Source: Hyalella azteca (taxonomy: Eukaryota; Arthropoda; Malacostraca; Amphipoda; Hyalellidae). From it: DNA of 64,000 nucleotides. How positions within the stretch are numbered: the first letter of the stretch is position 1; the number at the start of each line of letters is the position of its first letter. The notes beneath the pieces are model-generated. The model did not search any database. It worked only from the letters and a program-made list of their open reading frames with translations, and was not told the origin of the DNA. The DNA lies in contig NW_025935717.1 of assembly GCF_000764305.2 (NCBI RefSeq), positions 124,001 through 188,000 of the forward strand, read 5' to 3'. The translations under genes were made by a program, and so were the position numbers. Of this stretch, positions 36,345 to 47,900 are shown piece by piece.

Positions 36345-38174
36345 AAAAGTCTCTACTTTCACACTAAGATGGCACGTGAACGTGACTCGTGAGTAGATCC
36401 GTGTACCTAGTCGTAGTGTAGCCCACCCATGGCATGTGAGACTAGTAGCCTAAATAATCATGGCGCCTGGCGGCAAATGTGGCCCTCACTTCGTAACTTC
36501 CTTTGGAGGGCAACATTAGACTCAGTCTTAAAACTAATAAGAGTTTTGAACTAGAAAATTTACAATATATATTTCAGCATAAAATATGAAAGCAAAACGA
36601 TGTGAACATTTGAATTAGCACTGCTACCATACCAAGCATGCAGGTGCGTTCCAGCAAATGCACCGCCGCACATCATCACATGTATCGTCACTTCTCAAAA
36701 GTCAAAACAGCCAATACCCTGCGGGTTTGCAGTTTGCACTTTGGCAGTCTGGCTCACTATGCGTCTGCAGTTTGCATCAACGTCTGGCAGCAAGGCGTCT
36801 GTCCAATTCGTTCTGTCTACATTACATTTCCAGTTTTAGATAACAGACTGGGCAACAACTAATTCGAAATAAATTCGATGGTTTACGTAATGAAAATCCA
36901 CTATTTTTTCGCTCAACTTATAAACTCCGTAGTGTACCATTCTCATATAGGCATTCCAATGACTTGCCCACAAAAAATGTTTGTAGCTTTGTCGAGGGCA
37001 TATTAAATTTTTATTATAATTTATAATAATATTATTCTTGCTGACACGTATAACTCATTTACACAAATGTAGGATTCCTGAAGCGATGTCCTCTAGAGTG
37101 TTTCCAACTTGGATAAGTACATTATCCAATCGTTCGATGTACAACAAAACGTCAGTGATCGCTTCGTGGATGTTGACACTTTAGAGTATGAACGCGTTCA
37201 ACAACAGACTAGACATGGCCATGCAGGAGCATAGCTTTTTGTCTTTCATTGCCTGGTACCCTACTGAACAACTGAAAGTCTACAAACGATTTTAAACCTA
37301 CAGTCCGTTGAAAATATTTGATCAAAAGGCCAGTCTATTAGATCTGTGAACTAGTCAAGAAAAGTACAAAAGGCAGCGATATATCTCCTTCTCAACACCG
37401 AAAATACTATTCCATAACTAGTTTTGCTGAACCTCCAAGGATGACACCTGAACACCTTGAAAGATCAGCGGCAAAAATTGGTTTTAGGAAATTGTTCCTG
37501 AGCGCCTGTTACGGATTGGTTTTGGATCGGATTAAACAACCTGAGATGGAATGGATAAATATTCAATCAAGGAAAAGCTTAGTCAATGAATAATACTATT
37601 AGTAATTCAGTTCAAAAAACCTACGAATATTTGTAATTCATCACGAATTTTGGAGAATGTACCGTGCTTTATGTGTGAAGTATTACGAAATGTACACAAA
37701 AATGAAGTTTAAGTTTTGAATGGGTAACTCTACTATTTAAAGCAGCACCGAGAATTTCAAGAAACATACGTTTTCCTAAATCGAATTCCCTGGAATGAGA
37801 AAACAGGTGAATGCGATCAGCGTAAACAAAATGCTGAAATTTAACATATCGTAATATGGTGCTATACTGTTAACGGTTTTCGTTTTAAAAAATACACTTG
37901 TTCTAACACTCGAGTTTAACGAATCTTCACGACTACAAAAAATCGCGTTGGTACTGTTAAGTCATGAGAACTGATAAATACCTATATTAAATAATGTATT
38001 TAAATGCAAATTCATATATTTAAAAATATTTTCTCTATTTCGTACGAAGCCAACCCGAATGAATCGCTGCCCATAAAATTTTCAGTTATAATCTTAGCAC
38101 TAACTCGTTCGGTGTGATCAGTGATTTCAATATCATATAGAATGGAATAGTCCGAATAGAAAAGAATAGAATTA

Positions 38175-38370
38175 TCGGCACTGAAAAAATAGGCCCATGG
38201 CCTGTTGCCGATTCTTGTACTTTTCATGACTTGATTCCTATTCCGGCCTTCTGAACCCTATCTTTCCGTAACTGACGATAACATACGATATAGTTATGTC
38301 GTGCTGAAGAATAGGCCTGATGTAGCCTTTCGCCGATTCTTGTACTATTCATTACTTGTTCACAGGAGAT
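38175..38370. repeat. Dispersed hairpin repeat, copies B and C
   Basis: Copy B (38,175-38,260) has TCGGCA pairing with TGCCGA around AGGCC-cat-GGCCT. Copy C (38,297-38,380) keeps AGGCCtgatgtaGCCT and CGCCGATTCTTGTAC, but its left arm is degraded. Both keep the tail ACTTTTCATGACTTG or a variant. Confidence 0.7.
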
Positions 38371-39792
38371 CTAAAATCAGGTCCTTCGACTGGTTCATTT
38401 AAAAATTGACGTTAGTTAGAAATAGTTACTAGAGTTTTATCAGGTCCCTATTATAGGCGAGATATTCTGTAATGAAGTTAAATACTCGGTCAAAAAATGT
38501 ATACGATATATAGACAAAATTTCGCAGAAGAAATTATGCATTGAGGATCCTAGATACACGTCATACCAATTTATTACCCTGAACTGCACGATATCTTAAA
38601 AAAATGTTATTGTTAAAAATATCTTACGAGTATGTGTGAAGGCGAACCATCAACAATTAAAATTTTCGCGGTATCGGTCAGGTCAGGAATAAGGTAAACA
38701 GAACGGAATAAACGGCTATCCTAGCTTAACATTTGAAATTATGAATCCACCGTTTGTGATCCATATGGTGGCGTTGGCGTAAAGATTAGGTCACGTTTGG
38801 GTTACTTTAATGTCAACTGAAGGTTGTTTTGATGTCGACTGCTAACATCACAGAATTCTGACAGTCAACTCAGGGTTTCGAACCCGAAGCACGCAGCTCC
38901 TATCTTGCTGTGCCCCGACTTGTGTTACGCAAACAGCGACAGAGTGTCATGGTCACTTCACTGACAGTAACTGTTAATTTTAGGTCAGGTGAAGCTACGT
39001 TCTCGTAAGCAATTGCATCAATAAAAGACATCGTCGAATAAAACAGGCAGGATCGCAATTTCAGCTTTGAATATCACATTTACGTGGTTGTTGGTTAACA
39101 CGCCATTAGTTTCCATTAAATATTTGCGGAACCCTGACGGCATTACCTGCTTTGCGAAAGCATTTGTGCAATTTAATTTGTATTGTAATAAAACTAAAAA
39201 TAAATATCTAATAGCATCGTATGCTTATAATATCAATTGACGATAATAATTTGTACCTCATATGGAAGAAATTCCCACACGCAGTTGGAAATAAATTCAG
39301 GATACGAAAAAAAAATATGATTGGTAAATTGAGTAAGTGCCCGGACAGAGCATCACGTTTATTGCAAAAACCCATCGAAAACACACGTTGAAATAAACTA
39401 TTGGATACTTACGACTGCACGAGAGCGTGGTTACTTGCACGCTAATGAAAAATTTTTTATCACGTAATGAATTTACCGGAAAAGTTACACGACTCATAGA
39501 TAGTAACGAAAAAGTGTCACAAAAAAGTTTGCAGTGATCAGTGATATTCAGAAAAAGTACCTAGTGAAATTAAAAAAAAGACTTCGTGAAATTAAAATAA
39601 AATGTCCATAATGAAATTCAAAAAAAGTAAGTATCATGCATCACAACTTCCACAATGACCATGGCATGCGTCAAAGGAATGGTTTTACATATGCATAATA
39701 ATCGACTATTATTAGTGAAAGATGTCGGGAATACTAATTAGACGTGCTTGATGATGCACTTATGATAGGATACAGAACATAAGTTAGTGATG

Positions 39793-39870
39793 TCGGCGCT
39801 GAAGTGTAGGCCTGAAGTGGCCTGTCGCCGATTCTTTCACTTTTCGTGCTTTGTTCAAAGAAGATCTAAA
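39793..39870. repeat. Dispersed hairpin repeat, copy D
   Basis: TCGGCG pairs with CGCCGA and AGGCC with GGCCT around the loop TGAAGT, followed by TTCTTTCACTTTTCGTGCTT. This is the most perfectly paired copy. Confidence 0.75.
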
Positions 39871-41930
39871 ATCGTGTGAATAATTCGTGCCGAAAATTTC
39901 ATGTTTCAAGTTAATAATGAACATTAGTTAACGTATCTGTTACATTGTCGTTACACGTATTATTTGGGTATGAGGATGAAATGCAAAACGACATTCTTGC
40001 TCTTCATCAAATAACCACAAAATTAATTTATGTATTGTCACCAATGATTGTAATGATGTATGTACATCATTATTTTGGAAGGAACTCGTATACAGTAGCA
40101 AGAGGTCATTGGGATCATTCGCCAGAGCCATTTCAGCAGCCCGACTTCAACAATCAAAAGTTAATAAAGAAATAAATTAAATTAGGAGAGGGCACACATG
40201 CATTAAATTTTGTCGATTTTCCAACACACACAGGTTACCACTTTAATAAGAAAATTATTTAACACCTTCAACCACAAGAGAAATTTTAGCCGGTGATTTT
40301 TGCGTCGGGAATGACGCTGAATTAGTAGCAGAATGGGAATCAACTTTAATTCAGCAACCGTTAACGAAATACTTCCCGTAGCAAGTAACTAAGTAAACAT
40401 CTCGACCGAACCGAGATCCAGATTCAAATAATGAGCGATCTGTATAGGAGCAAAAATTATTAATTCTCAAACTAATCACACAGCAAAAAAAAAAATTAAA
40501 CGGCTAACTTTGATCTTTTCCGGCAAGATCCAGCGTGCTGGCTCAGACATCATATACAGCAAGAAAATTTACATTTCAAAAGAAAAACTTCATTCACAAA
40601 AATTGCAATTATATCAGCAGCAATAATGTTAACACAATTTAAACTAGTGTTAAATATAATACTGCGCTGAAATAATACTCACAAACGGCAATTCGAGCGA
40701 AAGTCCAAAATGGTTAATCGCAAAAGATATTTAAATTACAACAGCAAAATTCAAATGCTGAATATGAATTAAACATTCATTATTAATGGATTTTCGCTCC
40801 AAATAATTAAAAATTGACTTCGGGATAAGAACGTAGAACGATTATGATAGGCTATTGATTCTTATTTAGTACACATTCATTCATTACCTAGTACTAGTAC
40901 ATCTGAGAATGAAAACAGATAATTCACGGCAAGAATTAACGATTCCTGGAACCTAATAATACATGAATGTATGAGAAGCGGAATGCAGTATTTAAATAAA
41001 ATACAGAACTGTTAAATATGAACCTCTTAAATGAGAGAATGGTCCGTCACTTAGCATGGAATGTTCAGGCGAAAAAACTTTGAAAACGTGATGCAAAAAT
41101 ATTACGCAAAACGCACACTGAGTACATAATAATAGCACAAAATTGGACGTATTACTGAAGAGTGACAGCACGTGAAAAAATTGAGCCAGATCTCGACAAG
41201 TGCATTACTCAATGTGCGGCGCATTTACGAGAAATTATGCCTAGTTTTTTCAGCAAAAAATATAATTGTAAACGAAGTTTTTGCAGATTTCCAGTAAACT
41301 TCTGAGATTGTGGAAAAAACAAGATCTCCGCAAAAAAAGAGATACTTTTATGGCATCAACATTCATCTACATCAAGAAAAGTTTCGTTTAAAGGGCCTTC
41401 AATAGCACTCATATTCTTATCATCTAGTTCTGAGAAAAAAATTCATAATTTTCGCATGGAAACATGAAAATTTTTCTCATCTAATATCAAAACATTATGA
41501 ATTTATAGCCAGCACATTCCAAGACATTTTGATAATTATGACTGTATAAAAGAAATAATTTCAACATATGAATAATCTCTGATAATCTCTGTACCCACAC
41601 GGTGAGGATTGTGAAATTTTTGAAATTTCAGAACGATCTTGAAAGGCGATTTTACCGAAAATGACTATAGATTGCATTTTGAAACGTTTTTTGTACAGCT
41701 GATATGATGACAGAAATGTTGAAAACCTGTAGAAATGGCAACTGAGAAATAAATTACAATCTGCATCAATTAAATTGAATAAATGATTCACTGCTGAACC
41801 TGGAAACGATCTTCTAAAGACAAACAGGCAGCTATATTTGCACCAAGTTTTTCGATGTAAAAACAACTTTAAAGATTATCATCTGAAAATAAATACGCAA
41901 TAAACTAATGTGACTCAAACGTGAGAAATA

Positions 41931-44900
41931 TTAGAGCTCGGTGTGCTGTGCATGTTCGTCACTGCCGTCTTCAACAGCGTCGCAGGCGGCAGGAGTTGTA
42001 AATATGAAGACGTACTCGCACTTGCTCGGCTCAGCGGCTGAGATGAGCTCGTTCTCCACGCCACACCGCAGGTGAACCTGAACATAAATTAATTTACAGT
42101 CAATGACACATCAGTCACCAGACAGCAGAGACTGCACATACCTCGCCACTTGGCACTAAAAACCGTATAATACTTGATAGAAATACGACATTTGTAGGGT
42201 TCGATAACCGCAAGATGACTACGAAGCTGTTTTGATCACGCTAGAAAGTTGTGGTCCAGTTTTGTTTAAAAAATTAATCATTCTATTGAAAGCCGGCGAC
42301 TGAAGAAGTGATTGGGCGACGTTATCTGCATTGACGATAAAGTTATTGCAATAACAAGAATTGGAAATTAGTTCCAAGTGAACAATTACCAAAATGATTA
42401 ATTCATGCATTATTATTAAAAGAACAGTTTTAGAAAGATAACAGGAGAAAGAACAAGAGAACAGAAAAATAAAGTCTCAACTTATTGCATGGTGGAGAAT
42501 TACAAATGTGTTAGATGCAAATGCATCTTCAAATGAACGAAAATTTTACCGTCCAAGACAAAATCATTAATATGGTAAAAGTATGGCTGTAGTGTTCAGT
42601 TTTCTCACCAGAGTGGAGCGGTTAGGTCCGTTCCAACAGCCCTGTCCGTTAGTGTACTTCATGGCGGAGTACTTGCCCCGTGGCCCGGTGTCCTCGCCCT
42701 CCCAGTCGTGCCAGGTCCCGAGTCGCGTCTCACCTCCACCGTTCTTGGGGATCTGACTTGCCTGCACGTATAACATTACGAGTCAGTCGCGAATAATTCT
42801 AATAATTCAGAGAGAAATGTAATTCAAAGATAAGGACATGTCAGTCGCGAATTATTTAATTCTAATAATTCAGAGAGAAATGTAATTCGAAGATAAGGAC
42901 ATGTCAGCCGCGAATTATTTAATTCTTATAATTCAGAGACAAATGTAATTCAAAGATAAGTGTTATTATATAAATATATATGCATATAATTTTATACGCG
43001 TGCGCTTAGTGACCAGAAAATTCGTTGATTTAAATTATCAGAGTCGGACAATAACAATACCTCTGGTCACGAATCGCACGTGTATAAATCAGCAAATTCT
43101 GCCATCTAAAACTAATAATTATATACGTATATGATTCTTTGATAAATATAACTCAGAGACAACCTTATCGCGTCTCTCACCGCCATTCTTGAGGATCTGA
43201 AACGCCTGCGAGTGTCAACATCAAAAGTTAATTCACAATTAGAACACGTCAAGAAATTCGCCGTATGATGCTAAGCACAAGAGCATTTAAGCGAAGTATA
43301 TTAAGAGATTAAAAATTTAATATTTAGAAGCTGCTTAACATCATGTACTAATAGATAGTAACAAAGAAGGAGCTAAATACCATAAACAATCCAGCCAGAA
43401 TGCTTCACGCACTTCACATCTCAGATGGGAATTTAATCTATGGAACCTACTAAATCGTATCAAACGGACGGAAGCAACACACCGTATCAAATGGACAGAG
43501 CAAATGGCAACACACTGGACAGAGGACAGAGCAAATGGCAACACACTGGACAGAGGACAGAGCAAATGGCAACACACTGGACAGAGGACAGAGCAAATGG
43601 CAACACACTGGACAGAGGACAGAGCAAATGGCAAAACACTGGACAGAGAACAGAGCAAACGGCAACACACCGTATCAAAAGGACAGAGTTTATAGGTGTA
43701 CTCTCTGTCGGTGTACTCGAAGCAGCGTCCCTCAAAGACTCTGAACTCGTCCTCAGGTCCGAAGTCTTTGTCGAGACTGGCTTGCTCTTCGGAGAGCTGC
43801 TTCTTCAGAGCATCGACGCTGCGCTGCGCATCCTGGTAGGATGAACGTGCGGCGTTCGCGGCTGCAAATAAAACATCATGATTTCCAACTCAAATCATTT
43901 CTCTTTGAATTGTTCAATGATAATAGTTGTTCGATTATATTATATTAATTTAATAATAATTAATAAATATTATTTGACCTAAATAATAGTTAAAACAACT
44001 CGAATGATTTCTCTTTGAAGGTAATTTCATGAACATTATTGTGAGGATATCTATCTAAGGTTCCGAAAATGGTGCCAAAGATTATGGGAAGGGCGGCAAA
44101 TATTAATTAAAAGGTGTCAAAATTATGAAAAATGTGTCAATGATGATGAGAAAGATGTCAAGGGTTATGAGGAAGAAGTAAATATTTAGAAATAACCGGT
44201 TATTATCAAGAATTAAGAGGAAGATTTAAATGGTCGAAAATTATCAAGGTCAACATGGTGGTCACAAAACCTAACCTAATTGCAGATCTTCTCGTTTACA
44301 CTCAACAAAATTAGTGAGATTGTCTAAATAGCGGTGCACTTTTTGCACTTGAGTGGGTCATTCTGACCAAGAACAAACGAGTAGTATCAGCGCTACACGT
44401 CAAAAGTGCGTCATTATTTGGACAAGACTCATTCATATTTCTGAGTGAACCCTAGACCAGCATCATAGATACTACGGGCTTTTATTCCACACGATGATGA
44501 AGGAGCTGTCTGAGCACGGAGCGAATATTGATGGAATAATTAATAATTAAATTTAATTTAATTAATAACAGTTTGTTAATTTAATTTAAATTTAATTAAA
44601 TAGGTATTATTATATAAAGATATTACTTTAAATCTGACAATTAAGCCAATTCTTATATCATTTCTTACACACAAAACTAAAATTCAGACCTCAATTAATA
44701 TTACTTAGCGCAAAAATAACACAGCTTTAATCCTCACCATCTACCAGGCCCTGCGTTTCATCATCATAAACAACATCAGGCACTTCAGTAGGCTCGTCCA
44801 GCAGCCCTTCATCCACATTATCCAACTCTGGATCATAGTCATCTTCATCTTCTGGGTTCTCCTCGTCATCGTCCAGTAAACTTTCGTCCTCTCCTTCGTC

Positions 44901-47900
44901 ATCGACACTCTGCGTAAGATTGCAAGAATGAAATGCCAATCCTTGATTATTATTTGACACAATTAAGTGTAAGATTGCAAAGAATGAAATGGTAATCCTC
45001 GTTTATTACTCAAAACAAATAAGCAGAAGATTGCAAGAAGAAAAGTTTAAAAAATCTCAGTCATTGCCGCAATCAATGTATATTATTCATAACTAATCGC
45101 GAGGTTGAATGTATCGTATTAGGAAAAAATGTCCATAATTTTTTGGTCGGTCTATATCAACGTGATTGAAAGTGCTTTAGACTCGTATTAAACGTATGTT
45201 ATGAAAACCACCTCATACTAAAGGACTGATATAGCATCATAATCATCTTCTATACGTCAAGAGGCCCTCATATCGAGCATTGATGCTATGATTTCAGCAC
45301 CAAAACGCGTATTAATGAATAATACTACAGAATGGATGAAAATATATTAATGCTCACCTGGATTTCGCTGGAGCAACCGGAACGTCTGCTTCATTTTACT
45401 GTGATAAACGTGCATTAAATTGCTGCACTGCATCGAAAAACTAATACAGCAATAATAAACAATAATACTACGCTTTACCTTTTCTTCTGAATGTGGAGGA
45501 GGGGGAGGTGGTGGGGTAGTGGAAGGTGGAGTAAAGAGTGAAGGGGGCGGCGCCCCAGCCTTGTTCTTAGCGACATGATAAGCTGGACGCATGAGGTGCC
45601 AACTTTTAGTGAAGAACTCGTGGAAGTCGAGCGAGTCTGCGTGCTGCATGTAGAACTGCCCACACCGTGCAACACCACGTGTAATTAGTACGTTCAACTC
45701 CACACATAATATAGAGCTATTACAGCGCTCTCAGGAAAATATGAGATATTGTCCAAAACATGACCATTTTTAGACGATGCACATAGAAAATTTTGAAGCA
45801 TTGTCCAATACGTGACACATTTTGCACGCAGCACAGATACGCGTTTTAGCCTGGCCAAACTGGTTCAGGAAAAACCACACAAGAGTAAATACTGCATCAC
45901 TATTTGGACAAAGATTCACAGTTTTCTCTGAGCATGTTTGATGAACACACAGTAAATTAGAACTGTGCTACAATTTAAATCACAGTACAAAAACATAAAA
46001 CAAGTGCCTGGATTTTAAAAGGTAAACTCCACACACAATACAGAACTGCTGCACACACAAACACAAAATGCCCATTTAGAAATGCACGCATACATCCAAT
46101 TAACCTTGCACAGAACATACCTAGTATAAAACAACTTTTTTATATCTGATGTAATGGTGCTGTTTTCATGTACAATCAAAACAGCGTGGAACACGTACGT
46201 AATTAGAATTATAGCTGAATTCACATAGAAACTCGCACGTGCAAAATATATCAAACAAAATAATTGCTGTAGCTAGCAACAACCAGACCTAGACAAATCA
46301 TGATCTAGATAGGTCTGGTAAATTATTGGGCTTTTATAAGAGAAGAATTTCATCAGAATTAAAGACAAGAGGTTGGGCCGAACCCAGGCATCTACATCAA
46401 TTGCATTTCTAATTATAATCATCAAGTTACATGCTTGCCATTATCCACTAGCTTTACGCCTTCGCCCAATATTCTGTATCTAAATACGTAGGTACTTTCA
46501 AGGTCATAATTCTATCATGTCGATTTCGACATTATGACACCATTTCTTAGGGGAAAGTAATCATATATTATTATTAAATAGAAATATTAAATTGCCTCAT
46601 TCTTTATTTTGCGGTCTACTGGTTGATTTGAGTTAGAATTATACCAAACTATCTTAGCAGATTGAAGAAGAACAAAGTATAAACGTTCTGATCAAGCTGG
46701 TATTAGAATTCTTCAGTAATATTTTCAAAATTTCTATCCGCATTAGTACTCTATCTTCAAATAAATGTTACATCACCACATTTTGTTCAGTGGTAGCTGC
46801 CAAAAAGGTTAAGGGAGCGCAAAAGTATAACATTCAATTTAAAATGTTCTGCGAGGGTCATATCCATTAAACTTGATTAAAATGCAAATGCAAAGACAAC
46901 TTTGGTAATTAGACTTTGACGCAATTATGCTTTGAATTTCCTTACAATCATTAGCGTTATTAGTACACGCAGTGTTGGTTGATCACGCTATTCAAAACAA
47001 AAAAGAAGCAGTGAACTCCCACAATCTTAAAGTATCAAGAAAAGCTATTTGATTGTTTCAACAAGCTCATGTTCAACTCACAGTTCAACCCACAACAATA
47101 TAATCAACTTACCTAAGCCTCTGAAGCTCATTCGATGTGGCTACAGATTCATACTATACTTACTGTCTCTCTTGATGCTGTTATTAACATCGTGTGAAAA
47201 CCAAGGCCGTCAAAATAATAACTTAAATATCAATGTGAATGCATTGTGTTGTTCTGCAGTCGTTTATTTTCATTTTTACCTGCTTATATAACATAATTGC
47301 ATATGCATTATTTTTTTGCCAATATTCAATTAATCATGAATTAACAGGAGGAGTCCAGAAATGGATTTGTGGCGATTTCAAGACATCATGTAATATGTAA
47401 TGGAGTTTTACCACAGCCACTTGTGACGGTAACGACGATAGATGAATTCAAATGGGCTGCTTTCTTTGCAATGACATGCCTGAAGTCTATTCGCCATCTT
47501 GTCAGAATGTGGAGTAAAACTTTGAAATGCCAACTCGCGCATTGCGCAGCAAACAGGAACGACAAACAGGCCTCTTGGAAGCCTTGATCATTGTCACATC
47601 CAGCAAATATTCGCTGTATTCATGTTTATTGACAATATATCCCTATATTGGTAGTCAATATTCACTGTATAGGTGTTTATTGACAATATATCCCAATATT
47701 GGAAGTCAATATTCACTGTATTTGTGCTTATTGACAATATATCGTAATATATAGTCAATATTGAACTTACCGTAGCTTCATCATCAGACACGCTGCCATC
47801 GCGGTTGGTGTCGTAGGTTGTGTCTGCTTGGACTTCCTGCTTGGTCACGGCTCCGTCCCCATCGGTGTCGAGCTCGCCAAAGGCTTCTTTAGCCTCAGCC

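Larger units (their letters stand above)
36345..41930. other. Intergenic region between TTC14-like and PRKCSH genes
   Basis: No supported gene. It contains hairpin repeats B-D (38,175-39,870) and a palindromic GGGTTTCGAACCCG near 38,874-38,887 that resembles a tRNA B box/T-arm on the minus strand (possible SINE). The rest is AT-rich sequence with short random open frames. Confidence 0.5.

Noticed and set aside
38850..38945. tRNA gene on the minus strand suggested by GGGTTCGAAACCC
   Set aside because: Only the T-arm/B-box-like palindrome is clear; no matching acceptor stem or anticodon arm could be built.
42965..43660. CRISPR-like array (regular direct repeats)
   Set aside because: Repeats are contiguous minisatellite units without unique spacers, inside an animal gene intron.
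43440..43844. Plus-strand repeat protein with [12 protein letters not shown] units
   Set aside because: Produced by the 31-bp minisatellite plus the antisense of PRKCSH exon 8.
47594..47770. Extension of PRKCSH exon 5 past its donor
   Set aside because: The open frame continues only because the 51-bp intronic repeat has a period divisible by three; ending at ACG|GTAAGT gives the conserved protein and matches the next exon phase.
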